Shown: in pieces, positions 18,562 through 32,262 of the stretch
Position numbering within the stretch: position 1 is the first letter of the stretch
How the letters are laid out: each line of letters opens with the position of its first letter
Origin: Pseudomonas sp. 21
Lineage (GTDB): Bacteria; Pseudomonadota; Gammaproteobacteria; Pseudomonadales; Pseudomonadaceae
Direction of reading: 5' to 3'
DNA: 64,000 nt
Assembly: GCF_000955805.1 (NCBI RefSeq)
Contig: NZ_JYOA01000005.1
Location: 131,430-195,429, forward strand
Position numbers and translations under genes: made by a program
Notes under the pieces: generated by a model
Told to the model about the DNA's origin: nothing
Databases searched by the model: none
Seen by the model: the letters and a program-made list of their open reading frames with translations, nothing else

Positions 18562-19176
18562 ATGCTGAAGCTCACGCCGCGCCAAGCCGAGATCCTCGCC
18601 TTCATCAAACGCTGCCTGGAAGCCAACGGCTACCCGCCCACCCGCGCGGAAATCGCCCAGGAACTCGGCTTCAAGTCGCCCAACGCCGCCGAGGAGCACT
18701 TGAAAGCCCTCGCCCGCAAAGGCGCCATCGAGATGACCCCGGGCGCTTCCCGCGGCATCCGCATCCCCGGCTTCGAGCCCAAGGCCGCCGCCAATGACGA
18801 CGAATTGCCGATCATCGGCCGGGTTGCCGCTGGCGCACCGATCCTTGCCGAGCAGAACGTCGACGACACCTGCCGGATCAACCCCACCTTCTTCAATCCG
18901 CCCGCCGATTACCTGCTGCGCGTACGCGGCCAGAGCATGAAGGACGTCGGCATCATGGATGGCGACCTGCTCGCCGTGCATGTCACCCGCGAGGCGCGCA
19001 ACGGCCAGATCGTGGTTGCCCGCCTGGGTGAAGAGGTCACGGTGAAGCGCTTCAAGCGCGAAGGCAGCAAGGTCTGGCTGCTCGCCGAGAACCCGGAGTT
19101 CGCCCCCATCGAGGTCGATCTCAAGGAACAGGAACTGGTCATCGAAGGCTTGAGCGTCGGCGTGATCCGTCGCTGA
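18562..19176 (+). CDS. lexA: SOS response repressor LexA
   Basis: Represses DNA-damage genes and self-cleaves when RecA is activated. The 204-residue protein has an N-terminal winged helix ([28 protein letters not shown]), the Ala90-Gly91 cleavage site in RVAAGAPI, and the Ser125/Lys162 catalytic dyad (RGQSMKD and EVTVKRFK). ATG 18562 gives the usual 204 residues; an ATG six bases upstream (MDMLKL) is also possible. It carries two SOS boxes and is followed after 13 bases by sulA. Confidence 0.97.
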   Translation: MLKLTPRQAEILAFIKRCLEANGYPPTRAEIAQELGFKSPNAAEEHLKALARKGAIEMTPGASRGIRIPGFEPKAAANDDELPIIGRVAAGAPILAEQNVDDTCRINPTFFNPPADYLLRVRGQSMKDVGIMDGDLLAVHVTREARNGQIVVARLGEEVTVKRFKREGSKVWLLAENPEFAPIEVDLKEQELVIEGLSVGVIRR

Positions 19177-19189
19177 ACAGGAGACACCC

Positions 19190-19663
19190 ATGCAGTACCC
19201 GCAGCCGCAGAACCTGCCGCAACTCCCGCTGTTCCAGGAAGCACTCTGGGCGAGCGGTACTGCTCCCCTGCTCCCGGAGCTGATGGAAGAAGAACCCGTC
19301 GCCGACGAAAGCGCCTTCAGCGAGATCGCCCTGCGCGGCCTTCCCGGTCAGTGCCTGATGCTGCTGGCGCCCATGCTCCGCGAGCTGAGCGAGGAAAGCG
19401 ATTCGCGCTGGCTGACCCTGATCGCGCCGCCGTCCAGCCTGACGCCGGACTGGCTGCGCAAGGCCGGCCTGAACCGCCAGGGCATCCTGCTGCTGCCAGC
19501 CCGCGATCAGGCCGCCGCCCAGGCCCTGGCCTGCGAGGCGCTGCGCCTGGGCAACAGCCACACCGTAGTGAGCTGGCTGAATCTCAGCGCGAAAGCGCGT
19601 GCGCAACTGTCCCGCTCGGCCGTGGCCGGCCAGGCGCAGAGCCTGAACATTCGTCTGGGTTGA
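19190..19663 (+). CDS. sulA: Cell division inhibitor SulA
   Basis: SOS-induced inhibitor of FtsZ assembly that halts division during DNA repair. The 157-residue protein has the SulA/RecA-like core: APMLRELSEESDSRWLTLIAPP, LRKAGLNRQGILLL, and an ending of the RLG type. GGAGACACCC precedes the ATG. Co-transcription with lexA (13-base gap) is the normal arrangement in Pseudomonas and puts it under the SOS boxes at 18518-18552. Confidence 0.92.
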   Translation: MQYPQPQNLPQLPLFQEALWASGTAPLLPELMEEEPVADESAFSEIALRGLPGQCLMLLAPMLRELSEESDSRWLTLIAPPSSLTPDWLRKAGLNRQGILLLPARDQAAAQALACEALRLGNSHTVVSWLNLSAKARAQLSRSAVAGQAQSLNIRLG

Positions 19664-19675
19664 TCGGATCGGGAA

Positions 19676-19699
19676 GCTTCGCCGCGAACGCGGCGAAGC
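19676..19699. terminator. Hairpin between sulA and the convergent small gene
   Basis: Ten-base stem GCTTCGCCGC/GCGGCGAAGC with a GAAC loop. There is no T run on either side, so terminator function is uncertain. Confidence 0.5.
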
Positions 19700-19707
19700 G
19701 GCAGCAC

Positions 19708-19947
19708 TCAGTGCAGGACGCGCGGACCTTCGTCGTCCATGCTCATGTCGCCGCCTTCGGCGAGACGACCGGCCATCTGCACACCGACATTGAACATCGC
19801 CTTGGCGATCTCGATGTGCTGGCCCTGCAGGAAGCCCTTGGCATCGGCGGAGAACTCCAGGGTCACCAGCGCCTCCTCCTCGTCTGCACGACGCAGCACA
19901 ATGCGCCCGTCAGGCAGTTCGACAATTTCCAGAAATGAGGTTGGCAT
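19708..19947 (-). CDS. Conserved hypothetical protein
   Basis: A 79-residue acidic protein (MPTSFLEIVELPDGRIVLRR...) with no transmembrane segment or recognised motif. It ends in an acidic tail (GGDMSMDDEGP). The start at 19947 has GGAG eight bases upstream; a GTG 15 bases further upstream would overlap that ribosome site. It matches the small gene next to lexA-sulA in P. aeruginosa (PA3009, from memory). The function is unknown. Confidence 0.8.
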   Translation of the reverse strand: MPTSFLEIVELPDGRIVLRRADEEEALVTLEFSADAKGFLQGQHIEIAKAMFNVGVQMAGRLAEGGDMSMDDEGPRVLH

Positions 19948-20054
19948 AGCGACGTTCTCCACAGCAGAACGCGTAGTGTAACAGCCACATCCGCTACACC
20001 CTAGCCAAAGCTTGCGCGGACCGACCGGAAGGCCGGCACGCTGTGAAGCAGGAA

Positions 20055-20576
20055 TCAGAGCTCGGTGAGCGATGCGCGGAAGCGCAGTACCAGGTCCTTC
20101 AGGGCTTTGCGCCAGGCTTCCAGCTCATCATTGCCCAGCTCGACCGGCGCCTCGTCGTCGACATTCACTGCCTGGATCAGCGGCTGGGTCGGATCGACCT
20201 TGGCTTTCTTTGGCTCGCTCGGCGGCTGGAACAGCGCGGCATAGCCGGCCAGCAAGCGGCCCAGCCAGGCTTCCGGCGATTGCGCCAGTTCGACCATTTC
20301 CGCCAGCTCCGGGCTTGGAGCGGCAGCCAGCACCTCGGCATTCAGCAGCATATCGACGCGCGGCGCACCGGCCTGGGGCAGGCGGTAGTAACCGGCGATC
20401 TCATGGGCCACACCCAGCACCGCCCCATAGAGATGGAACAACGCCGCTTCGCGCTCGGCCTGGATACGCGCCTGGGCGTTCATCGCACGCGCCGCTTCGG
20501 CGCTGCGCCAGGCTTCCAGGGCAAGGCCGGCGAAGAACAGCTTCTGGTTGGTGCGGGTATAGAGTTCGTTCGCCAT
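20055..20576 (-). CDS. Conserved hypothetical protein (DUF6586-like)
   Basis: A 173-residue, mostly helical soluble protein: an N-terminal ANELYTRTNQKLFFAGLALEAWR region, then helices rich in Ala and Leu. It is found next to topA in Pseudomonas (PA3010, from memory); the DUF assignment is tentative. The ATG at 20576 was chosen because the in-frame stretch upstream overlaps the topA 3' end and is not conserved-looking. The function is unknown. Confidence 0.78.
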   Translation of the reverse strand: MANELYTRTNQKLFFAGLALEAWRSAEAARAMNAQARIQAEREAALFHLYGAVLGVAHEIAGYYRLPQAGAPRVDMLLNAEVLAAAPSPELAEMVELAQSPEAWLGRLLAGYAALFQPPSEPKKAKVDPTQPLIQAVNVDDEAPVELGNDELEAWRKALKDLVLRFRASLTEL

Positions 20577-20643
20577 GACCGGGCCCTCTGCAGTCGACTT
20601 CGGCAGTATAAGCACGCCCCGCCTCAGCAGGGCGCGCCTTCCA

Positions 20644-23250
20644 TCAGCGTTTGTCTTCGACCTTCCACTTGCCGCCGTCGAAGAACGCACGCCAGCCGGT
20701 GGGCTTGCCGTCGACCTCGGACTGCACGTACTGCTCCTTGGTCTTGCGGCTGAAGCGGATCACCGCCGGACGGCCATCCGGGTCTTTCGCCGGGGCGGAA
20801 AGCAGGAAGTGGTACTTCGGATCCAGCTCTTCCTTGTGCGGCACCAGCTCGGCAACCAGCGGAGCACGAGTCTCGCGGTTCTTCGGGAACTGGCTGGCGG
20901 CGAGGAACAGGCCGGAAGCGCCGTCACGCAGTACGTAGATGTCGTCCACCTTCTCGCACTTGAGCTCCGGCATGCGGATGGCGTCCATCTTCGGCGGCGC
21001 GGGCTCGCCGCTCTTCAGCAGCTTGCGGGTGTTCTTGCAGGTTGGGTTGGTGCAACCGAAGAACTTGCCGAAGCGGCCGGTCTTGAGCTGCATCTCGCTG
21101 CCGCACTTGTCGCATTCCAGGCTCGGGCCTTCGTAGCCCTTGATGCGGTACTGGCCTTCCTCGATCTCGTAGCCGGCGCAATCGGGGTTGTTGCCGCAGA
21201 TGTGCAGCTTGCGCTTCTCGTCGACCAGGTAGGCGTCCATCGCGGTGCTGCAGATCGGGCAGCGGTGCTTGCCACGCAGCACGCGGGATTCGGACTCGCC
21301 CTCGTCGTCCGCGGCGATTTCGTCGCCCGGAATCAGGTTGACGGTCGCCTTGCAGCGCTCTTTCGGCGGCAGGCTGTAGCCCGAGCAGCCGAGGAACACG
21401 CCGGTGGAGGCGGTACGGATCATCATCGGCCGGCCGCACTCGCGGCAGGGGATGTCAGTCAGGGTCGGCTGGTTGGCGCGCATGCCATCGTTGGAGGCTT
21501 CGGCCAGGTCGAGCTTCTTGCGGAAGTCGCCGTAGAACTCGTCCAGCACGTTTTTCCAGTCACGCTCGCCCTGGGCCACGTCATCGAGGTTCTCTTCCAT
21601 GCCGGCGGTGAAGCCGTAGTCCATGAGGTTGGAGAAGCTCTCGTTGAGGCGGTCGGTGACGATGTCGCCCATCTTTTCCGCGTAGAAGCGGCGGTTGTGG
21701 GTGGTGACGTAGCCGCGCTCCTGGATGGTGGAGATGATCGCCGCGTAGGTGGACGGACGGCCGATGCCGCGCTTTTCCAGTTCCTTGACCAGGCTGGCTT
21801 CGGAGAAGCGCGCCGGCGGCTTGGTGAAGTGCTGGCTCGGGTCGAGCTTGAGCAGCTTCATCGCGTCGCCCTGGTTCATGACCGGCAGGACGTCATCCTC
21901 GCCCGGCTTGCTCTGCTGCGGCAGCACCTTGGTGTAGCCATCGAACTTGAGGATGCGGCCCTTGGCGCGCAGCTCGAAGTCACCGGCACCAGCGCTGACG
22001 GTGGTGGACAGGTACTCGGCCGGCGGCATCTGGCAGGCCACGAACTGGCGCCAGATCAGGTCGTACAGGCGCTCGGCATCGCGCTCCATGCCCGACAGCT
22101 GGGTCGGACGCAGGTTGACGTCGGAAGGACGAATCGCTTCGTGCGCTTCCTGGGCGCCTTCCTTGCTGGAGTAGAAATTCGGCTTGGCCGGCAGGTATTT
22201 CTTGCCGAACTCGCTGTCGATGAAGCCGCGCACCATGTCGATGGCGTCGGCCGACAGGTTGGTCGAGTCGGTACGCATATAGGTGATGTAGCCCGCTTCG
22301 TAGAGACGCTGGGCCATCATCATGGTCTTCTTCACACCGAAGCCCAGGCGATTGCTCGCGGCCTGTTGCAGGGTGGAAGTGATGAACGGGGCCGAGGGCT
22401 TGCTGGAGGTCGGCTTGTCCTCGCGCTTGGCGATGCTGTAGCTGGAAGCCTTGAGCTTCTCGAGGGCGGCCATGGCCTGCGCTTCATTGAGCGGCTTGAA
22501 GGCTTCGCCCTTCTCGCGCACCACCTCGAAGCGGACCTTGTCGTTCTTCGGCGTGCCGAGGTCGGCATGGACTTCCCAGTACTCTTCCGGGACGAAGGCG
22601 CGGATCTCGCGTTCGCGCTCCACCACCAGTTTCACCGCTACCGACTGCACACGGCCGGCGGAAAGGCCGCGAGCGATCTTCGCCCACAGCAGCGGCGAGA
22701 CCATGTAGCCCACCACGCGGTCGAGGAAGCGGCGCGCCTGCTGGGCATTCACACGGTTGATATCCAGCTCGCCGGGCTGGGAGAAGGCCTCCTGGATGGC
22801 CTTCTTGGTGATTTCGTTGAAGACCACGCGCTTGTAGCGCGAGTCGTCGCCGCCGATGGCCTCGCGCAGGTGCCAGGCAATGGCCTCCCCTTCGCGGTCC
22901 AAGTCGGTTGCGAGATAGATGGTGTCGGCATCCTTGGCCAGGCGGCGCAGCTCTTCGATCACCTTTTCCTTGCCGGGCAGGATCTCGTACTTGGCCTTCC
23001 AGCCGTGCTCCGGGTCGACGCCCATGCGAGTGACGAGCTGGCGCTTGGCCTTCTCCTTCGGCGACAGGGCCGGCGCCTCGGCAGCGGTCTTGCGCGCTTT
23101 TGCCGCAGGCTCCTTCGAGGCGGACGAGCCGCTGGTGGGCAGGTCGCGGATGTGGCCGATGCTCGACTTCACCACGTACTGGTTGCCCAGGTACTTGTTG
23201 ATGGTCTTGGCCTTGGCCGGTGATTCCACGATGACCAGCGATTTACCCAT
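20644..23250 (-). CDS. topA: DNA topoisomerase I (TopA, type IA)
   Basis: Relaxes negative supercoils. The 868-residue protein has the TOPRIM start ([33 protein letters not shown]), the active-site Tyr in [10 protein letters not shown] near residue 326, and C-terminal zinc ribbons (CRECGRP; CPICSTA...CGNNPDC; CDKCGSE...CTNPTC). The end of the protein is a basic/aromatic extension, as in other Pseudomonas TopA. It lies 92 bases downstream of the DUF1653 gene and is probably transcribed from its own promoter. Confidence 0.97.
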   Translation of the reverse strand: MGKSLVIVESPAKAKTINKYLGNQYVVKSSIGHIRDLPTSGSSASKEPAAKARKTAAEAPALSPKEKAKRQLVTRMGVDPEHGWKAKYEILPGKEKVIEELRRLAKDADTIYLATDLDREGEAIAWHLREAIGGDDSRYKRVVFNEITKKAIQEAFSQPGELDINRVNAQQARRFLDRVVGYMVSPLLWAKIARGLSAGRVQSVAVKLVVEREREIRAFVPEEYWEVHADLGTPKNDKVRFEVVREKGEAFKPLNEAQAMAALEKLKASSYSIAKREDKPTSSKPSAPFITSTLQQAASNRLGFGVKKTMMMAQRLYEAGYITYMRTDSTNLSADAIDMVRGFIDSEFGKKYLPAKPNFYSSKEGAQEAHEAIRPSDVNLRPTQLSGMERDAERLYDLIWRQFVACQMPPAEYLSTTVSAGAGDFELRAKGRILKFDGYTKVLPQQSKPGEDDVLPVMNQGDAMKLLKLDPSQHFTKPPARFSEASLVKELEKRGIGRPSTYAAIISTIQERGYVTTHNRRFYAEKMGDIVTDRLNESFSNLMDYGFTAGMEENLDDVAQGERDWKNVLDEFYGDFRKKLDLAEASNDGMRANQPTLTDIPCRECGRPMMIRTASTGVFLGCSGYSLPPKERCKATVNLIPGDEIAADDEGESESRVLRGKHRCPICSTAMDAYLVDEKRKLHICGNNPDCAGYEIEEGQYRIKGYEGPSLECDKCGSEMQLKTGRFGKFFGCTNPTCKNTRKLLKSGEPAPPKMDAIRMPELKCEKVDDIYVLRDGASGLFLAASQFPKNRETRAPLVAELVPHKEELDPKYHFLLSAPAKDPDGRPAVIRFSRKTKEQYVQSEVDGKPTGWRAFFDGGKWKVEDKR

Positions 23251-23342
23251 GGATCGGAAGATTCCTGCGTCGAAAAGATGAATTTATAAGGAGGGAGGAG
23301 CTAGGAGCGGCACCGCTATATATAGTGGCGGTCGCGCCAAGG

Positions 23343-23606
23343 TCAAGCTTGGGTTTCGCCGGACGGGCCGGTCTGAAGACCCAGCGGATCGTTTTCGGCA
23401 CTCACCAGAGCGAAACGCGGAACGTTCTCACCGTTCACTTCCACCGCCTCGGTGAACATGCTCAGCGGGCGCACCCAAAGGCCGAATTCGCCGTACAGCG
23501 CCTGGTAGATCACCAGCTCTTCCTCGGTCTCCGAATGCCGGGCGACGCCGAGCACGCGGTACTGCTGTCCCTTGTAATGTCGATACAGTCCGGGCTGCAA
23601 GTGCAT
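23343..23606 (-). CDS. DUF1653 domain-containing protein
   Basis: An 87-residue protein that is essentially one DUF1653 domain: LQPGLYRHYKGQQYRVLGVARHSETEEELVIYQ, and a second half with LWVRPLSMF. ATG 23606 (MHLQPGLY) starts exactly at the domain. Family members are small, SH3-like and functionally uncharacterised. It lies between fadBA (after its terminator) and topA. Confidence 0.88.
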   Translation of the reverse strand: MHLQPGLYRHYKGQQYRVLGVARHSETEEELVIYQALYGEFGLWVRPLSMFTEAVEVNGENVPRFALVSAENDPLGLQTGPSGETQA

Positions 23607-23689
23607 GTCGGTTCTCCCTCGGCCGGCCAAAAGGCGGCGATTGTGCTCATTGCGCTGCCGCCGGGCAATCCCCGTCCGACAAAAACGAA

Positions 23690-23712
23690 AGCCGGGGCAC
23701 AAGGCCCCGGCT
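23690..23712 (-). terminator. Terminator of fadBA
   Basis: Stem AGCCGGGGC/GCCCCGGCT with a five-base loop. On the minus strand it is followed by TTTCGTTTTTG. It is 18 bases past the fadA stop. Confidence 0.85.
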
Positions 23713-23729
23713 CTCCCATCGACGAAAGC

Positions 23730-24920
<1,191 letters not shown>

Positions 24921-24935
24921 CTATTCGTTGCGCAC

Positions 24936-27083
<2,148 letters not shown>

Positions 27084-27558
27084 CAACTGATCTCCACGCT
27101 AGGGAAGCTTGAAATCACACGTCGGACACCGTGTATCGGGACCGTTCGGCAGTCGCCGAGGATAGTCCCAAAGCTTGCGGCACACCCGCCGACGCGATAG
27201 CCGGGGCGTTCTGACCAAGTCGCTGCGCGGGGCAAACGCTCGATTCATACGCCCGTTTGATTTGGGTGCGCCCACCTTCTAGGAAAAGCCAAGGCTTGTC
27301 AATCAGCGAGACGTAACAGTCGCAAAGCGGCCGGGGCGTCTGGGCCGGAGCATTCAGCGCAACCCTGACGCCCCATTCACCACGCCTATCGTGACAATTG
27401 TTACCTGGCACCGACGTCCCGACAGCCACTGTTCAAACCCCATGGCCCGCGCTAGAGTCGGGCGCAATGGCGATCTGCCTCCTGCCAACGCTGGCGGACG
27501 CCTGGAACCTGTGCAAAACAAAACAACAAGAAGCCCATGGCTCCAAGGAGTTGGAACG
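27084..27558. other. 475-base intergenic region upstream of fadB
   Basis: No convincing gene is seen on either strand. It holds the fadBA promoter region (minus strand, with TTGACA at 27302-27297 and a PsrA-like palindrome downstream of it) and, near its right end, the leader of the next plus-strand gene with AAGGAG at 27544-27549. Confidence 0.6.
27246..27259 (-). promoter_or_regulatory. Candidate PsrA operator upstream of fadBA
   Basis: On the minus strand the site reads CAAACGGGCGTATG, one mismatch from CAAAC-N4-GTTTG. It is about 38 bases downstream of a TTGACA hexamer, so it would overlap the start of transcription. PsrA control of fadBA5 is established in P. aeruginosa; its use of this exact site is inference. 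Confidence 0.65.
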
Positions 27559-28365
27559 ATGTCCAGCCGTCCGCTCGTGCGTCTGCTGTCCGCGCTCGCG
27601 CTCACCGCCCTGCCCCTCATCGCTGCCGCCGACGCCGCCAGCGACCTGCTCAACGTCCACCAGACGCGCCTCGCCGCCCAGCGCAGCCTCGGCGACTTCT
27701 TCATGTTCAACGCGATGGAAGGCGACCAGAAGTACGCCAAGATGGTCGAGGCCTCGTCGCAGAGCGCCACCGACGCCCTGGGCAAGCTGGGGGAAATGCC
27801 CGGCAACGAATCGAAGAAGCTCAAGACCGAGCTGCTGGATGAATGGAAAGCCTATGCGGCCCAACTGCACACCCTCACCGGCGCACTGGACAAGAGCGGC
27901 TACACCGACCTGCAACCGGTCGCCGACCTCGCCGCACAGAACCGCAAGCTGCTGGATACCGCCGAGCAGCTCTACGCCAAGATCCAGGAGGAAAGCGGCA
28001 GCAAGGTCCCGCCGCTGACCCAGCAGACCCGCGAGCAGAGCCTGCTGATGCAGGACATCGCGGTGGACTACGCCTCGCGCAATGCCTCGGTGGGCGCCAG
28101 CTTCTTCGGCGGTGGCGAGGAGCGCCCGCTGGATGACCTGGCCAACCGCTTCGCGATCAACCTGGTGAAGCTGCAGCAGGCGCCGCAGACCACGCCGGAG
28201 ATTGGCCAGGAGCTACGCGGCGTGGCGATCAAGTGGCGCTACATCGAGAAATCGCTGCAGAACTACAACCAGAACAGCGTGCCCTTCCTGATCAACAAGT
28301 ACTCCGACCGCATCATCGAAGACCTGGAGAAAGTCTCCGGCCTGTATGCCGCGCAGCAGAGCTGA
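27559..28365 (+). CDS. Secreted helical protein of unknown function
   Basis: A 268-residue protein with a signal peptide (LLSALALTALPLIAAADA) and a mature part that looks all-helical, without transmembrane segments or cysteines. The mature N-terminus (DLLNVHQTRLAAQRSLGDFF) recalls the helical sensor bundles of chemoreceptors such as PilJ, but there is no membrane anchor or signalling domain. AAGGAG precedes ATG 27559. P. aeruginosa PA3015 is the likely counterpart by position. The function is unknown. Confidence 0.78.
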   Translation: MSSRPLVRLLSALALTALPLIAAADAASDLLNVHQTRLAAQRSLGDFFMFNAMEGDQKYAKMVEASSQSATDALGKLGEMPGNESKKLKTELLDEWKAYAAQLHTLTGALDKSGYTDLQPVADLAAQNRKLLDTAEQLYAKIQEESGSKVPPLTQQTREQSLLMQDIAVDYASRNASVGASFFGGGEERPLDDLANRFAINLVKLQQAPQTTPEIGQELRGVAIKWRYIEKSLQNYNQNSVPFLINKYSDRIIEDLEKVSGLYAAQQS

Positions 28366-28392
28366 TCGCTTCAGGCATGCTGCTCGAGGGCT

Positions 28393-28827
28393 TCAGGCTT
28401 GCTGTTTAAGGAAGGCAGCGACCCGCTCGAGGTCGCTGCTGTCGCCCCGTTCGCCCCAGTACAGCGCGAGGAACTGGGGTGTCGCCTCGACCATGTAGAC
28501 GTCTTTCGGCAGGCTGGCCAGCGCCTGGGCCAGCTCGACAGGGGCGCTCGCCTCACGCCAGCGGTCCAGCCAGACGCCCGGCTCGCTCTGCCAGTAGCAC
28601 CAGACGTCGCGGTTCTTCCCTCGGGCGCGGTGGTATTGCGCGCACTGGCGCGGCGGCTGCCGCTCCAGCCAGTGCGGCCACTCCTGCTGCGCCATCTGCA
28701 TCGCCAGGCCCAGGCGCCGCGCCTGCAGGCGCAGGTCCATCTGCCCGCGCTGGCCGCGCGATGGGATCAGCCAGGTCAGCGGGCTGAGTACCAATGCGAT
28801 GAGAAGAATTACCATCCAGGTGGTCAT
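28393..28827 (-). CDS. Hypothetical membrane-anchored protein
   Basis: A 144-residue protein with one N-terminal transmembrane helix (TTWMVILLIALVLSPLTWLI) followed by a basic, soluble domain rich in Trp (QQEWPHWLERQPP, DVWCYWQSEPGVWLDRWR). ATG 28827 was chosen; a TTG 27 bases upstream is possible but less likely. No known domain was recognised. It converges with the secreted protein and is divergent from the universal stress gene. Confidence 0.75.
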   Translation of the reverse strand: MTTWMVILLIALVLSPLTWLIPSRGQRGQMDLRLQARRLGLAMQMAQQEWPHWLERQPPRQCAQYHRARGKNRDVWCYWQSEPGVWLDRWREASAPVELAQALASLPKDVYMVEATPQFLALYWGERGDSSDLERVAAFLKQQA

Positions 28828-28908
28828 ATCGGTTATACCGGTCAAACAGGTCAAGCACGGCCATTGGGGCCATACTGATTAATAACGAGTCCCCCGGAGG
28901 AGACGCTC

Positions 28909-29349
28909 ATGCCCTACCAACACATTCTGGTCGCCGTCGACCTTACCGAAGAATGCGATCCGGTGATGAAGCGGGCGGTCGCACTGGCCAAGGCCAATGA
29001 CGCCCGGCTCTCGGCGGTGCATGTGGTCGAGCCCATGGCGATGGCCTTCGGCGGCGACGTGCCGATGGACCTGTCGATGCTGCAACAGCAGCAGTTCGAC
29101 CAGGCCAAGGAACGCCTGCACCAGTTCACCCTCACCTACGCCGAGATCACCAGCTCCCAGTGCCACCTGGTCTACGGCCAGCCGCGCCAGGAAATCCACC
29201 GCCTCGCCGATGAACAGGACTGCGACCTGATCGTCGTCGGCAGCCACGGCCGCCACGGCCTCGCCCTGCTGCTGGGCTCCACCGCCAACGACGTGCTGCA
29301 CGGCGCGCCCTGCGATGTCCTCGCCGTGCGCCTGCAGAAAACCAGCTGA
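28909..29349 (+). CDS. Universal stress protein UspA family
   Basis: A 146-residue single USP domain: start YQHILVAVDLTEE, and the ATP-binding type signature VVGSHGRHGLALLLGSTANDVL near residues 108-129, which follows G2xG9xGS/T closely. It is preceded by a strong ribosome site (GGAGGAG). Family members are induced by stationary phase or low oxygen in Pseudomonas; the sequence itself shows no operator that I can name. Confidence 0.92.
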   Translation: MPYQHILVAVDLTEECDPVMKRAVALAKANDARLSAVHVVEPMAMAFGGDVPMDLSMLQQQQFDQAKERLHQFTLTYAEITSSQCHLVYGQPRQEIHRLADEQDCDLIVVGSHGRHGLALLLGSTANDVLHGAPCDVLAVRLQKTS

Positions 29350-29365
29350 GCCAACCCAGGTAGAC

Positions 29366-29387
29366 AGCGGGCCCTGCGGGGCCCGCT
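29366..29387. terminator. Terminator after the universal stress gene
   Basis: Nine-base stem AGCGGGCCC/GGGCCCGCT with a TGCG loop, followed by TCGTTT on the plus strand. It lies between converging genes. Confidence 0.7.
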
Positions 29388-29392
29388 TCGTT

Positions 29393-30079
29393 TCAGGCGC
29401 CGAGCATGTCCCCGCTCATCAGCAGCGGCCGCACCTTCTGCAACTGCGCCTCCAGCGAATAGCTCATGCTCGATGCCATGGAGAAGAAGCTGAGGAAAGC
29501 CTTCAGGTTCGAGTCGCCGTCGCAGGTCTCGTGAATCCGCTGCCAGAACGCCTGGTTGACCAGTTGCAACTGCTGGAACTGCTTCACCAGCCCCTTCAGC
29601 TCCCAATCCGCATGCCGTCCTTCACGGAAGTTGAAGTACTGACGCATCAGGTACAGCGATACCGCGCGCAGGATGAACTCCTGGTTGCTGGCAAACGGCA
29701 AGTGCTGCTGGGCCATCGGCTTGAGCTTGCCCAGCAGCGGGCAGGCGCTGGTGGCCATGATCACGCCGAGCAGCGCGCGCAGGCCCTCTTCCAGCCCCGC
29801 GTGCTTGATGTACTCGCGCTCCGGCGTGCGTACCTGCACCGAGACCTTCTTGAAGGCCGGCAAACCACGGAAGTCCTCGATCACCCGGTGCAGGTCCACC
29901 GCCGCCGGGCAGTGGCTGTACTGCGCCGGGTTCAGCGGGCAGTTGCTGCATCGGTTGTTCTCCAGGCGCGTCCAGCGTGGCGTCTGGGCGGCTACCTGCG
30001 GGTCGTACTGGCGCTCCAGCTCGATGCGGTAACTGAACTCGTGCTCATCATCCAGGGTGATGCGGTACTCGATTGCCAT
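29393..30079 (-). CDS. Conserved protein of unknown function with a cysteine cluster
   Basis: A 228-residue soluble protein. The N-terminal third is charged (MAIEYRITLDDEHEFSYRIELE) and carries a cluster RCSNCPLNPAQYSHC near residues 43-57 (CxxC-x9-C). Further cysteines are in ATSACPLLG and HETCDGD. The rest is predicted helical. The clustered cysteines suggest a metal or iron-sulfur site, but that is inference. P. aeruginosa PA3018 occupies this position, as I recall. No recognised domain. Confidence 0.75.
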   Translation of the reverse strand: MAIEYRITLDDEHEFSYRIELERQYDPQVAAQTPRWTRLENNRCSNCPLNPAQYSHCPAAVDLHRVIEDFRGLPAFKKVSVQVRTPEREYIKHAGLEEGLRALLGVIMATSACPLLGKLKPMAQQHLPFASNQEFILRAVSLYLMRQYFNFREGRHADWELKGLVKQFQQLQLVNQAFWQRIHETCDGDSNLKAFLSFFSMASSMSYSLEAQLQKVRPLLMSGDMLGA

Positions 30080-30141
30080 TCGGCCATCCCTAACAGTCTT
30101 TGATCAGCGATACGCACGGGCACATCGCCGGACCGAACGGA

Positions 30142-32052
<1,911 letters not shown>

Positions 32053-32262
32053 GAGAGCATCTTCCGTAAAACAGGGCGCGCAGTTTAAGGGAAAGCGCGG
32101 AAAAGTCAGAGGGGTACGGACAAAGTGCAGGGGCGAGACATTCGTCCGCCTTTGAGCCAGGCAGCCCTGGTGGCGCTTTCACCCCCCGCGCGCAACAGGC
32201 TAAGCTACGGGGCAGCGGGCGCGCGCCATCCAGCGCCCACCGATCATCTTCCCGGAAGAGCC

